Of a stretch of 47,811 nt of DNA, positions 27,067 to 38,126 are shown piece after piece. Under the pieces are notes generated by a model. That model was given only the letters and a program-made list of their open reading frames with translations, did no database searches and was not told the DNA's origin. This DNA is from Variovorax sp. WDL1 (GTDB lineage Bacteria; Pseudomonadota; Gammaproteobacteria; Burkholderiales; Burkholderiaceae_C): NCBI RefSeq assembly GCF_001541225.1, contig NZ_LMTS01000242.1, positions 1 through 47,811 of the forward strand. Direction: 5' to 3'. Both the position numbers and the translations under genes were made by a program. Every line of letters starts with the position of its first letter. The first letter of the stretch is position 1.

Positions 27067-29594
27067 GGCAGGTCGCAGAGAGCTACTGGAGCCTCCCGCC
27101 CGGGCGGCTGATGGCGCAGTTGCGCGCGACGGACCGCGGCCTCACCACGGCGGAGGCGGCCGTGCGCCTGGCCGGGTACGGACCCAACGCCATCGAGGCG
27201 GCAACGCGCGCGAGCGCCCTGGGCCTCTACGCAAGGCAGTTCAAGAGCCCGCTGGTGCTGATCCTGATCGTCGCCTCGGTCATCTCCCTGGTCGCCACGG
27301 AATGGCTCGATGCCGGCGTCGTGCTCGCCATCGTCCTGGGCAGCACGATCCTCGGGTTCGTGCAGGAGTACGTCGCCAGCAACGCTGTCGAACGGCTTCG
27401 CTCGCAGGTCACCCTCAGGGCCCTCGTGATGCGAGATGGGGTCGAGCTCACACTGCCTTCTGCCGAGGTGGTGCCCGGGGACGTGGTGCGACTGAGGGCC
27501 GGCAGCCTGGTCCCGGCCGACGCGCTGGTGCTGGATGCGAATGATTTCTTCGTCAGCCAGGCGGTGCTCACCGGGGAGACCTTCCCCGTGGAGAAGATGC
27601 CCGGCTCGGTGGCGCCGGCAGCGGGCCTGAACGAGCGCAGCAACTGTGTCTTCATGGGCACCAGTGTCCGCAGCGGCACGGCGCGGGTGCTCGTTGCGGC
27701 GACGGGCAGGCGATCCGTCTTCGGCCAGGTCGCGGGAAAGCTCGCGCTGCGCCCGGCATTGACCGAGTTCGAGCGCGGTATCCAGCGTTTCGGCTACCTG
27801 CTCACGCGCATCATGCTGGTGATGGTGATGGTCGTGCTCGCGATCAACATCTTCATGGACAAGCCGCCGGTGGAGTCGCTGCTGTTCGCGCTGGCGCTCG
27901 CGGTGGGTCTGGCGCCCGAGCTGCTGCCCGCCATCATCAGCGTCACGCTGTCGCACGGCGCCAAGCGGATGGCGCGCCTGGGCGTCATCGTGCGGCGCCT
28001 GAATTCCATCGAGAACCTGGGCAGCATGGACGTGCTGTGCACCGACAAGACGGGCACGCTCACGGCGGGGGTCGTGCAGCTCGATGCCGCGGTCGACCTG
28101 GCCGCCCGCCCCAGCGCGGCGGTACTGCGCCTCGCCTGCATTAACGCGCGATTCCAGACCGGCATGGCCAACCCGCTGGACGAGGCCGTGAGCTCCGCTG
28201 GCGACAAGGCGGGCGTGGACCTGGCGACCGTCAGCAAGGTGGATGAGATCCCCTACGACTTCGTTCGGCGCTCACTCTCGGTGGTCGCGGCCGACCCCAC
28301 CGGCGTGCGCACCCTCGTGACCAAGGGTGCGCTGTCGAACGTCCTGGCGATGTGCGACCGGGTGCGCGACGGCACGGCGGCTGCCGCGCTGGATGCGGCA
28401 GCTCGGGCGCAGATCGAGGCGAGCTACGACGGCTGGAGCACCCAGGGATTCCGCGTGCTTGGCGTGGCTTCGCGCACGGTCGACCGACGCAGCGCTTCCT
28501 ATTCCCGGGGCGATGAAACCGGGATGTGCTTCGAGGGTTTCCTGCTCTTCCTCGATCCGCCGAAGGACGATGCGCGCCAGACCCTCGTGGACCTGGCGCA
28601 GCGCGGCGTGCAGCTGAAGATGATCACCGGCGACAACCACAAGGTGGCTCGGCACATTGCGCAGGCGATCGGCCTGCCGGTCGAGGCGACCCTGACAGGC
28701 GCCGCCCTGGACACGATGAGCGACGAGGCCCTGCTGCATGCGGCGCAGCAGACCACCGTCTTCGCCGAGGTGGACCCGAACCAGAAGGAGCGCATCATCC
28801 TTGCGCTGCGCAAGACCGGCCACGTGGTCGGGTACATGGGAGACGGCATCAACGATGCTCCTGCCCTGCACAGCGCGGACGTGGGCATCTCGGTCGACAC
28901 CGCAGTGGACGTAGCCAAGGACGCCGCGGACTTCATGCTGCTGCGCAAGGACCTGGCCATCCTGCGGGCCGGCATCGACGAAGGCCGCATGATCTTCGCC
29001 AACACGCTCAAGTACATCCTGACCACCATCAGCGCCAACTTCGGCAACATGTTCAGCATGGCGGTCGCATCCGTCCTGCTGCCGTTCCTGCCCCTGCTGG
29101 CCTCGCAGATCCTGCTGAACAACTTCCTGTCGGACATTCCCGCCGCCGCCATCGCCAGCGACACGGTGGACGACGAATGGGTGGCGAAGCCGCGCCGCTG
29201 GGACACGGCATTCATTCGCGACTACATGGTGCTGTTCGGCCTCGTGAGTTCGGTGTTCGACTTCCTCACGTTCGGCGCCCTGCTGTGGCTGTTCCAGGCC
29301 ACCCCCGAGGAGTTCCGCACCGGCTGGTTCATCGAATCGCTGCTGACGGAACTGGTGATCGCGCTCGTGGTCCGCACGCGCGGCCCCTTCTGGCGCAGCC
29401 GGCCGGGACACCTGCTGCTCGCGAGCACTGCGGCGGTGACGGCTCTGGCGCTCGCGCTGCCATACCTGCCGTTCGTGTCCGTCCTCGGCTTCGTGCCGCT
29501 GCCCGCATCGCTGGTGCTGGCGATGATCGTCCTGACCCTGGCCTATGTCGCGGCCGCGGAGGTGGCCAAGCGATTCTTCTATCGGCGGCGCTAG
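27051..29594 (+). CDS. mgtA: P-type ATPase, MgtA-like Mg2+ importer
   Basis: About 847 aa, inner membrane. The N-terminal cation-ATPase domain (YWSLPPGRLMAQLRATDRG) precedes the A domain (VLTGETFPVEK), the core helix VGLAPELLPAIISVTLS, the phosphorylation site CTDKTGTLT, MITGDNHK and the hinge GYMGDGINDAPAL. The sequence NSIENLGSMDVLCTDKTGTLT is closest to magnesium-translocating MgtA/MgtB ATPases. The GTG at 27051 is preferred over the ATG at 27111 because the residues between them belong to the conserved N-terminal domain. It is last gene of its operon. Its 3' end overlaps the convergent membrane-protein gene by 4 nt. Confidence 0.88.
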   Translation: MQDRVGQVAESYWSLPPGRLMAQLRATDRGLTTAEAAVRLAGYGPNAIEAATRASALGLYARQFKSPLVLILIVASVISLVATEWLDAGVVLAIVLGSTILGFVQEYVASNAVERLRSQVTLRALVMRDGVELTLPSAEVVPGDVVRLRAGSLVPADALVLDANDFFVSQAVLTGETFPVEKMPGSVAPAAGLNERSNCVFMGTSVRSGTARVLVAATGRRSVFGQVAGKLALRPALTEFERGIQRFGYLLTRIMLVMVMVVLAINIFMDKPPVESLLFALALAVGLAPELLPAIISVTLSHGAKRMARLGVIVRRLNSIENLGSMDVLCTDKTGTLTAGVVQLDAAVDLAARPSAAVLRLACINARFQTGMANPLDEAVSSAGDKAGVDLATVSKVDEIPYDFVRRSLSVVAADPTGVRTLVTKGALSNVLAMCDRVRDGTAAAALDAAARAQIEASYDGWSTQGFRVLGVASRTVDRRSASYSRGDETGMCFEGFLLFLDPPKDDARQTLVDLAQRGVQLKMITGDNHKVARHIAQAIGLPVEATLTGAALDTMSDEALLHAAQQTTVFAEVDPNQKERIILALRKTGHVVGYMGDGINDAPALHSADVGISVDTAVDVAKDAADFMLLRKDLAILRAGIDEGRMIFANTLKYILTTISANFGNMFSMAVASVLLPFLPLLASQILLNNFLSDIPAAAIASDTVDDEWVAKPRRWDTAFIRDYMVLFGLVSSVFDFLTFGALLWLFQATPEEFRTGWFIESLLTELVIALVVRTRGPFWRSRPGHLLLASTAAVTALALALPYLPFVSVLGFVPLPASLVLAMIVLTLAYVAAAEVAKRFFYRRR

Positions 29595-30262
29595 CTGTCG
29601 CATCGGACACGGGCCGCGCTTGCGGCGGAAGTACGGTGTCGATCGCGCAGGACGATGACCGGTACTGCAATTCCGCTCAAGAGCAGGAGCCAGTCTTGCG
29701 CGACGTCGAGCAGGATGGCGGCGCTGCCGCCCACCAGCGACCAGAAGAGTGGAATGGCGAGCAGCCAGCGCGGCACCGGCGTCGTCGTGAGCAGCAGCAA
29801 GCCGAAAGTGAAGATCGTGACCGGACAAGGCGTGATGCCGAACATCGGAACCTCGGGATAGCGATGGCCGGTCCACACCCCCAGCAGCGGGTAAAGCACC
29901 GCCGCATAGATGACAAGAGCCCACCCCAACCAGGCACTTGGCCTCCCGCTGGTGCCGAAGTCCATGCGGCCGCGCAGGACGGCCGCATGGAACAGGCCTG
30001 CGCCCTGCAGGACGAACAGGGCACCGAAGAGCAACGCCGCCTGGTTGAGGGCCGAGAAGAACAGCCAGTGGTATGCGATTCCGGTCCAGGCCCACATCAG
30101 GGCCAGGCCCGTTCCGATGACGCGGCTGCCTGCGCGCGAAGGCCGAACGACCATGCCGGCCATGACGATGCCGAGCAGGTAGCCAATGACTTGCATCGGC
30201 CAAACGGCATCGTTGTAGGCGCCGAAGAGGGCGATGAACTGATCGGTGGCAAATGGCAGCAT
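29591..30262 (-). CDS. Integral membrane protein, DUF6064-like
   Basis: 223 aa with about seven hydrophobic helices. It begins MLPFATDQFIALFGAYNDAVWPMQ, a beginning I recall from DUF6064 family membrane proteins. Charged motifs are few; PEVPMFGITPCPVTIFTFGLLLL is a conserved-looking Pro/Cys loop. The start at 30262 matches the family N-terminus although its ribosome site is weak. It reads leftward from the box shared with the usp-ppsA operon and ends tail to tail with mgtA. Function unknown. Confidence 0.7.
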   Translation of the reverse strand: MLPFATDQFIALFGAYNDAVWPMQVIGYLLGIVMAGMVVRPSRAGSRVIGTGLALMWAWTGIAYHWLFFSALNQAALLFGALFVLQGAGLFHAAVLRGRMDFGTSGRPSAWLGWALVIYAAVLYPLLGVWTGHRYPEVPMFGITPCPVTIFTFGLLLLTTTPVPRWLLAIPLFWSLVGGSAAILLDVAQDWLLLLSGIAVPVIVLRDRHRTSAASAARVRCDS

Positions 30263-30329
30263 GAGGTCTACATGGAGAGTGCACGGCCTTCCGCTGGATA
30301 GGCGAACTTCGCTTCGAAGCATGCGCCGC

Positions 30330-30398
30330 AATGTTCCGCCTCGCACGTCGACCTGCCTTGCGCCACATCAAGGCGCGGTGCGCCAGCGTTCCGATACT
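30330..30398. promoter_or_regulatory. Bidirectional Crp/Fnr-type promoter (membrane protein / usp-ppsA-CBS)
   Basis: The box TTGCGCCACATCAA (30358-30371) has AACATT leftward (complement at 30330-30335, 32 bp) and GATACT rightward (30393-30398, 31 bp). Confidence 0.65.
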
Positions 30399-30436
30399 GG
30401 CAGCTCCTCTCCATTCAAGATTGAAGGGAACCTGTC

Positions 30437-30951
30437 ATGTACCAGAAAATTCTTGTGCCCCTCGACGGCAGTGCGACGGCGCAACGCGGGCTGGAAGAAG
30501 CCACCCGGTTGGCGAAACTGACGCAGGGCCGCCTGCGGCTCTTCCACGTGATCGACGAACTCTCGTTCGCGCTTGCCATGGACGCCTATGCCGGCCACGC
30601 CGGGGACTGGCTGAGTGTGCTGCGCGAGGATGGCGAGCGGCTGCTCGCGGAAGCGAAGGCTGTCGCGAATGCCGCCGGCGTCGAGGCCGACACGGTCCTT
30701 CACGACAGGCGTTCCGGACAAGTTCACGAGCTGGTCACCGCCGAAGCCGCCAGATGGCCCGCGGATCTGATCGTCCTGGGCACGCATGGCCGCCGCGGCG
30801 TAGGTCGCGTCGTCATGGGCAGCAGCGCGGAGCACATCCTGCGGCATGCGCCCGTGCCGGTGCTGCTCGTGCGGGCGTCGGAGAGCGAAACCAGGCCGAA
30901 GCCGCTGGAAGCAGGGCACGTGAGCCAGCCGACGGGGGCCCTGGCCTTCGA

Positions 30952-30955
<4 letters not shown>
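30437..30955 (+). CDS. Universal stress protein (UspA family)
   Basis: 172 aa, single Usp domain. MYQKILVPLDGSATAQRGLE is the first strand and DLIVLGTHGRRGVGRVVMGSSAEHILRHAPVPVLLVR carries the full ATP-binding signature G-x2-G-x9-G-S. It is a close paralogue of the protein at 39361. A ribosome site AAGGGA precedes the ATG. The stop overlaps the PEP synthase start (ATGA), so a stress protein and PEP synthase are made together. A C-terminal extension of about 20 residues is variable. Confidence 0.93.
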
Positions 30956-33386
<2,431 letters not shown>

Positions 33387-33390
<4 letters not shown>

Positions 33391-33794
33391 ACCCGCCCAT
33401 CTCGTCAATGATGCAGCGCCCGGTGTACAGCGTGACCATGGAAGACAGCGTCGCGCAGGTGGAAGCCATGCTCGCCGCCAGGCACCTGTCGTGGGTGCCT
33501 GTCCTGGAGCCCGCACGCGGCGAAGTCGCGGGCATCATCAGCGCATCGGATCTTGTTGCATTCCATGCCCAGGGTCGGGACGCCGCCACAACGCACGCAT
33601 GGCAGATGTGCTCCTACAAACCCATCGTCGTCGACGTCGCGATGCCGGCCGGCCAGGTGGCGGCGCTCATGGTGGAGCGCGGCGTCCACCACGTGGTCGT
33701 GACCGACGACACCGGCATCGCCGGCGTGGTGTCGTCGCTGGACTTCGTGCGGAGCTTCGCGGCAGCCCCTGACGTTCCGCCGGCTTCAAAATGA
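33387..33794 (+). CDS. CBS-domain pair protein, third gene of the usp-ppsA operon
   Basis: 135 aa with two CBS motifs (MMQRPVYSVTMEDSVAQVEA...GIISASDLVAFH and YKPIVVDVAMPAGQVAALMV...GVVSSLDFVRSF). It would bind an adenosine nucleotide. The ATG is within the ppsA stop (ATGA) with AAGGA upstream. Since PEP synthase consumes ATP and yields AMP, an AMP/ATP-sensing partner is plausible but unproven. It is convergent with ftsH; the 74 bp between hold only a weak 5-bp hairpin at 33833-33845. Confidence 0.88.
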
Positions 33795-33868
33795 CGCGTC
33801 CCCGCCGTCACGCTGAACCCCGCCGCCGGATGGACGGCTTCCGTCAAGATCGGCAGCGATCCGGGTGA

Positions 33869-35722
33869 TCACATCGCCGGGGCAACGGCGGCCAGGGCCG
33901 GCGCCGCGGCGCTGCTGACCAGGGCGAGCAACTCCGATTCCTCCAGCGTCTCCTTGGCCATCAATGCATGCACGCATCGGTCGAGCGTCGCGCGGCGCGC
34001 GCGCAGCAGCTGGGTCGCGCGTTCCAGGGCATCCTTCAACAGTCCGCGCACGGCGCTATCGATCTGCTGCGCGGTCTGTTCGCTGGCGGCGCCGGCCTGC
34101 CCGGATGCCGGGTGCTGTGCGGGCTCGAGAAAGAGCGACGCCGGCTCGCCGTACACCACAGGGCCGAGGCCGATGTCCATTCCATAGCGCTGCACCATGT
34201 CGCGCGCCAGGTCCGTCGCCTTGACCAGATCGTCCGCGGCGCCGGTGGAAGGCTCGCCGAAGACCAACATCTCCGCGGCCCGCCCGCCGAGCAGCACTGC
34301 CAGCTTGTCGAGCAGCTCCGCGCGCCGCAGCAGGTGACGATCCTCCGAAGGCCGCTGCAGCGTATAGCCGAGCGCGCCGATGCCATGCGGCACGATAGAG
34401 ACCTTGTGCACCTTGTCGGCGCCGGGCAGCGCCAGTGCTGTCAACGCATGGCCCAGTTCATGGGTGGCCACCAGCCTGCGCTCCAGCGGGCCAAGGATGC
34501 GGTTCTTCTTCTCGATGCCGGCAACGATGCGCTCGATGGCCTGCGTGAAGTCGGACATCGTCACCGCATTGCCCTTGCGCCGGGTCGCGACCAGGGCCGC
34601 CTCGTTGACCAGGTTTGCGAGATCCGCACCGGCAAAGCCGACCGTGATGGCGGCAACCTGATCGAGATCCACATCCGGGGACAGGCCGATCTTCCTCGCG
34701 TGCACCTTCAGGATCGCGGCACGCCCGTTGCGATCCGGCCGGTCGACCAGCACCTGTCGATCGAAGCGGCCGGCGCGCAACAGCGCCGGGTCCAGCGTCT
34801 CGGGGCGATTGGTGGCTGCCAGCAGCACGACCCCGACGCTCGGATCGAAGCCATCGAGTTCGACCAGCAGCTGGTTCAGCGTCTGCTCGCGCTCCTCCTG
34901 GCCGCCGGCCATCGGGAACGCGGCGCGCGCCTTGCCGAGGGCATCGAGCTCATCGATGAAGATGATGGCGGGCGCATTGGCCCGCGCCTGCTCGAAGAGA
35001 TCGCGCACGCGTGCCGCCCCGACACCGACGAACATCTCGATGAACTCGGAACCGCTGATCGAGAAGAAGACCACGCCGGCCTCCCCGGCGACCGCTCGCG
35101 CGAGCAGGGTCTTGCCGGTGCCGGTCGGCCCCATCAGGAGCACGCCCTTGGGAATGCGTGCACCCAGGCGGCCATGCTCCTTCGGATTCTTCAGGAAGTC
35201 GACGATCTCCTGCAGCTCCTCCTTGGCTTCGTCGACCCCGGCCACGTCTTCGAAGCGCACGCCGGTGCTCTTTTCCATGTAGACCTTCGCCTTGCTGCGG
35301 CCGATGCCCAGCAGCCCGCCGCCCATCCCGCCTCCAGCGCGACGAGCCAGGAAGCTCCACAGGCCGAACATCAGCAGGACGGGGAGAATCCACTGCAGGA
35401 GGGTCTGAACCCAGGTCGAGCTGTGAACCCGTTGATAGGGCACATCGAAGGACGCGAGCCGCTGCGCGATCTGTGGTTCCACCATCGTCGCCGCAACGAA
35501 CTGCCTGCCCTCGGCGTCGGGCGTCTTGAGCCGTCCGGTGATCACCGTGTCGCCCACGGTGACTTCGGCGATCCGCCCATCGAGCAGCTGCCGCTCGAAG
35601 GTGCTGTAAGGAAGCACCTCGACGCCCCGGCTCTGCGTCCAGTAGTCCCACATCAACAGGCCGAGCGCGGCCGCGAGCCACACGGCGCCAAGGTTCAGAT
35701 GGGTCAACTTCCACTTCTTCAT
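33869..35722 (-). CDS. ftsH: ATP-dependent zinc metalloprotease FtsH (paralogue)
   Basis: 617 aa, inner membrane. There are two membrane segments (LNLGAVWLAAALGLLMWDYW and LLQWILPVLLMFGLWSFLA) flanking a periplasmic domain. The AAA+ domain has Walker A GPTGTGKT from 198, FIDELDALGKAR, and the second region of homology ATNRPETLDPALLRAGRFDR. Zinc-binding HELGH is at 421-425. It degrades misfolded membrane proteins. The start at 35722 has GAGG and begins the first membrane segment; the longer frame runs through the promoter. It is not next to rrmJ/ftsJ, its usual partner, so it is likely a second copy used under stress. Confidence 0.95.
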   Translation of the reverse strand: MKKWKLTHLNLGAVWLAAALGLLMWDYWTQSRGVEVLPYSTFERQLLDGRIAEVTVGDTVITGRLKTPDAEGRQFVAATMVEPQIAQRLASFDVPYQRVHSSTWVQTLLQWILPVLLMFGLWSFLARRAGGGMGGGLLGIGRSKAKVYMEKSTGVRFEDVAGVDEAKEELQEIVDFLKNPKEHGRLGARIPKGVLLMGPTGTGKTLLARAVAGEAGVVFFSISGSEFIEMFVGVGAARVRDLFEQARANAPAIIFIDELDALGKARAAFPMAGGQEEREQTLNQLLVELDGFDPSVGVVLLAATNRPETLDPALLRAGRFDRQVLVDRPDRNGRAAILKVHARKIGLSPDVDLDQVAAITVGFAGADLANLVNEAALVATRRKGNAVTMSDFTQAIERIVAGIEKKNRILGPLERRLVATHELGHALTALALPGADKVHKVSIVPHGIGALGYTLQRPSEDRHLLRRAELLDKLAVLLGGRAAEMLVFGEPSTGAADDLVKATDLARDMVQRYGMDIGLGPVVYGEPASLFLEPAQHPASGQAGAASEQTAQQIDSAVRGLLKDALERATQLLRARRATLDRCVHALMAKETLEESELLALVSSAAAPALAAVAPAM

Positions 35723-35744
35723 GGTGGCCTCGTCAAATATTGGG

Positions 35745-35786
35745 ATTGAGGCACGGCGGCCGAGCGGCGGCCTTGACGCAGAGCAA
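35745..35786 (-). promoter_or_regulatory. Probable Crp/Fnr-type promoter for ftsH
   Basis: The box at 35773-35786 (plus strand TTGACGCAGAGCAA) fits TTGA-N6-GCAA. CTCAAT (complement at 35745-35750) is exactly 32 bp away but has T, not A, at position 2. It is the least convincing -10 of the set. Confidence 0.5.
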
Positions 35787-35838
35787 GCCCATGCGTCGAA
35801 CGGGCGGGGTGCAAAGGAGGCATCGCTCCTCCCGATTC

Positions 35839-35880
35839 TTGCGCTGGCGCAAACCCGGCAATCGTGAAGACGCGCAACAT
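35839..35880 (+). promoter_or_regulatory. Crp/Fnr-type promoter for the attachment-type protein gene
   Basis: TTGCGCTGGCGCAA (35839-35852), with symmetric half-sites, and CAACAT at 35875-35880, 32 bp apart. The predicted leader is about 21 nt. Confidence 0.65.
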
Positions 35881-35907
35881 GTCCCACACATCTCAGGAGC
35901 TCTTCCC

Positions 35908-36366
35908 ATGAAAGATCAGTGGATTCTTGTTGCCAATGCCTCGATCGCTCGGCTGTTCAGGCGTGGGTCGGCCAGCGAGGCGTTGGTCCCCGTGGAGACG
36001 ATGACGCATCGGGAAAGCCGCCTCAAGGCCTCCGAACTGGCGCACGACCGGCCAGGTCGCGAAGCCAACGACAACAGCAGCGGTGCCAATCGCTTCGAGC
36101 CGCGCAGCGATGTGCGCCGCAAGGAGCATCTGCGCTTCGCGCACGAAATCTCCGAGCGCCTGGACAAAGGGCTGGCCGCGGGCGAGTTCGGCTCGCTGCT
36201 GGTTTTCGCTTCGAGTCCCTTCCTGGGCGAACTGCGGGCGCTTCTGAGCGAACCGGTCGAGAAACATCTGAAGTTGGCGCTCAACACCGACCTCGCCGGA
36301 CTTGACATGGCCGAGATCGAGTCGAGATTGCCGCATGTCTTGGGCGACGCGAACCGATCGGCATGA
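35908..36366 (+). CDS. Host-attachment-type protein (PF10116-like)
   Basis: 152 aa, cytosolic. MKDQWILVANASIARLFRRG is the start typical of proteins annotated 'required for attachment to host cells'. The middle has RRKEHLRFAHEISERLDKGL, then LLVFASSPFLGELRALLS, and it ends AEIESRLPHVL. The structure resembles archaeal release factor eRF1 domain 2-like folds, and the attachment role is known only from a few Rhizobium/Agrobacterium studies, so the name may mislead. CAGGAG precedes the ATG. It sits divergent from ftsH, each with its own box. It is convergent with the glycine-zipper gene. Confidence 0.8.
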   Translation: MKDQWILVANASIARLFRRGSASEALVPVETMTHRESRLKASELAHDRPGREANDNSSGANRFEPRSDVRRKEHLRFAHEISERLDKGLAAGEFGSLLVFASSPFLGELRALLSEPVEKHLKLALNTDLAGLDMAEIESRLPHVLGDANRSA

Positions 36367-36421
36367 CCGCCGTTCCTTCGCTCTCATGACGACGAGGCCG
36401 GCGATTGCCGGCGCGTCCGTC

Positions 36422-36868
36422 TCAGCCTTGCACTCGCCAGCTGCCGTCTGCCTGTCGGCACGCGGTCCCCGTGACCCTCTCCAGGCGCCCTGCCACCATC
36501 GCCTCGACCGTGTAGTCGCGGCACGGCGCACCACGCACCTCATAGGTTTGCACAGGCGTCACCACGTAGGTGTTGCCTGTATCGGGGTTGCGCCATTTCG
36601 ATGAACGTCCGGTCGCAACCGTCTCGAATGCGTGCGCGGTATGCCTGCGATCGCCCTCGTCCATCGCTCGCCCGGCCAGCCCGCCGACCCCGGCGCCGAC
36701 GAGGGCTCCGATGATGGCTCCAGCGGTGCCGTGGCCGCTGACCTCCGCGCCGGCGACGCCGCCCGCACCGCCGGCAGCCATTCCGGCCTGCTCGGGCGTG
36801 GGCGGCGAAGTGCAGGCGCCCAGCAGCATGGCTGCCACGGCGCCCGCAAGAACCAGTCTGTGTGCCAT
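36422..36868 (-). CDS. Outer-membrane-type lipoprotein with glycine-zipper segment
   Basis: 148 aa. The lipoprotein signal ends MLLGACTSPP, with a lipobox Cys. The middle has a Gly-rich membrane-inserting segment (GTAGAIIGALVGAGVGGLAGRAM), the glycine-zipper 2TM pattern of the 17-kDa surface antigen/SlyB group. After it comes a soluble domain (WRNPDTGNTYVVTPVQTYE, CRDYTVEAMVAGR with two Cys) resembling the 17-kDa antigen C-terminus. A GGAGA site precedes the ATG. It probably stabilises the envelope; the exact role is unknown. Its promoter is a duplicate of the cytochrome c promoter. Confidence 0.85.
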   Translation of the reverse strand: MAHRLVLAGAVAAMLLGACTSPPTPEQAGMAAGGAGGVAGAEVSGHGTAGAIIGALVGAGVGGLAGRAMDEGDRRHTAHAFETVATGRSSKWRNPDTGNTYVVTPVQTYEVRGAPCRDYTVEAMVAGRLERVTGTACRQADGSWRVQG

Positions 36869-36892
36869 TCGAGATCTCCTGCTGCGCAGACG

Positions 36893-36934
36893 ATGCTAAG
36901 CATCGCATCCGTTGCAGCGGTTGCGCTGTATCAA
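36893..36934 (-). promoter_or_regulatory. Crp/Fnr-type promoter for the glycine-zipper lipoprotein gene
   Basis: The box reads TTGATACAGCGCAA on the minus strand (36921-36934); TAGCAT (complement at 36893-36898) lies 32 bp downstream. It is homologous to the promoter at 534-575. Confidence 0.75.
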
Positions 36935-37000
36935 GCTTCCTGGGGGCCGCGAGCCGGCGAGCCTGGCCGCGCAACTGTGTGCAAGTCGCGCGCATGAGAG

Positions 37001-37042
37001 TTGAGGAAGATCAAGCCGCTTATCGGCGCGCCTGCCTACATT
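37001..37042 (+). promoter_or_regulatory. Crp/Fnr-type promoter for the hsp20 gene
   Basis: TTGAGGAAGATCAA (37001-37014) with TACATT at 37037-37042, exactly 32 bp apart. No ROSE-type RNA thermometer or heat-shock sigma-32 site is evident in the short leader. Confidence 0.75.
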
Positions 37043-37100
37043 GACAAGGCGCGGTTCAAATGCCCGCGTCTTCGCAATCACTTCTACCCAAGGAACCATC

Positions 37101-37529
37101 ATGAGCAACCTGAGACTGCTGGACCCGGTGTTCGGCAACGACTTCGAAACCGCGCTGCGCCGCTTCTTCTCCCCGACCGTCTTCGAGGGCGAGACCGCGC
37201 CGCTGAAGATGCGCATCGACGTGAAGGAGAACGACAAGGCCTTCACCGTGCAGGCCGACATTCCGGGCGTCAAGAAGGAAGACATCAACGTGAAGATCGA
37301 CGGCAACGTCGTCAGCATCGACGCCGAGTCGAAGAGCGAGAAGGAGACCAAGGGCGACGGCGACAAGATCCTGCGCAGCGAGCGCTACTACGGGTCGGTT
37401 TCGCGCACGTTCAGCCTTGGCCAGGACGTCGACGACACGAAGGTGCAAGCAAAGTACCTCGACGGCGTGCTCACGCTGGAGCTGCCGAAGAAGGCGCCCG
37501 CTGCCTCCTCGAAGATCGTCATCGAGTGA
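37101..37529 (+). CDS. Small heat-shock protein (Hsp20/alpha-crystallin)
   Basis: 142 aa. The alpha-crystallin domain runs from about residue 40 (MRIDVKENDKAFTVQADIPG, VKKEDINVKIDGNVVSIDAE) through the SERYYGSVSRTFSL strand and the conserved YLDGVLTLELPK. It ends with the C-terminal I-x-I-type motif KIVIE. It holds unfolded proteins in an ATP-independent way. AAGGAA precedes the ATG at 37101; the upstream in-frame sequence overlaps the promoter -10. The next gene follows 65 bp later with no clear promoter. Confidence 0.95.
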   Translation: MSNLRLLDPVFGNDFETALRRFFSPTVFEGETAPLKMRIDVKENDKAFTVQADIPGVKKEDINVKIDGNVVSIDAESKSEKETKGDGDKILRSERYYGSVSRTFSLGQDVDDTKVQAKYLDGVLTLELPKKAPAASSKIVIE

Positions 37530-37594
37530 GCTGCCATGCGGCCCTGAAGACCGGGCGAACCGGTCCTTGGGGCCAGAGGCTTCCCACGAATAGC

Positions 37595-37990
37595 ATGATG
37601 TTCGACGATCCAAGCAGCGCCCGGTCCTCCGGGGGCGTCGCTCCGCTCAGTCGCACCAATTGTCTGTCTACGCTTCGCGCCATCGAGAATGACATGGAGA
37701 CAGCACTCGAGGCCGCGCGCAAGGCACGTGCAGCCCATTGCCTGGAGTCCTTGCGCGGGCTTCTCTCGCATTTCGAGCTGGGCCGCCATGAAGTCCGGAT
37801 CAGCGCGTTCTCGGATTCCACATGCCTGATCGTGCGCGTTCGTTCGCCGCTCTCCGACGGCCATGCGCGGCAGCCGGGCAAGCTGCGCTCCGATGGAGTG
37901 GTGCTCGACGTTCTTCAGGAGATCGACGACTTCCTTCAGGACCATGAGGAATGGACACGCCTGCTCGACGGCGAGATCCTCAATCCATGA
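37595..37990 (+). CDS. Hypothetical protein downstream of hsp20
   Basis: 131 aa from the ATGATG at 37595. A helical middle (ALEAARKARAAHCLESLRGL) is followed by a strand-rich part (FELGRHEVRISAFSDSTCLIVRV) and an acidic helical tail (VLDVLQEIDDFLQDHEEW). It has no signal peptide or known motif. The ribosome site is weak, so the first 30 residues are uncertain. It is probably read through from hsp20. Function unknown. Confidence 0.55.
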   Translation: MMFDDPSSARSSGGVAPLSRTNCLSTLRAIENDMETALEAARKARAAHCLESLRGLLSHFELGRHEVRISAFSDSTCLIVRVRSPLSDGHARQPGKLRSDGVVLDVLQEIDDFLQDHEEWTRLLDGEILNP

Positions 37991-38031
37991 CAAGGCGCGA
38001 TGGGCCTGCGAAACGCACGCGTGTGGTTCTC

Positions 38032-38073
38032 TTGATCCAGCGCAACGCGGTGGCGGCAATCTCTTCCTACAGT
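38032..38073 (+). promoter_or_regulatory. Crp/Fnr-type promoter for the BON protein gene
   Basis: Box TTGATCCAGCGCAA (38032-38045) with TACAGT at 38068-38073, exactly 32 bp apart. The predicted start is near 38080. Confidence 0.8.
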
Positions 38074-38126
38074 GGCATGGGCTCCTTTCTGGAGACCAGC
38101 CGCGATCTCTCAATGAAAGGCAAGTC

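Noticed and set aside
28272..30371. A 699-codon minus-strand frame opposite mgtA and the membrane protein
   Set aside because: It overlaps two well-supported genes and shows only shadow composition.
33833..33845. GACGG-CTT-CCGTC between the CBS and ftsH genes as a terminator
   Set aside because: The stem is only 5 bp and no T-run follows.
35908..36366. Treating the attachment-type protein as evidence of a host-associated lifestyle
   Set aside because: The family name comes from limited work; the gene is common in free-living bacteria and here is part of the stress regulon.
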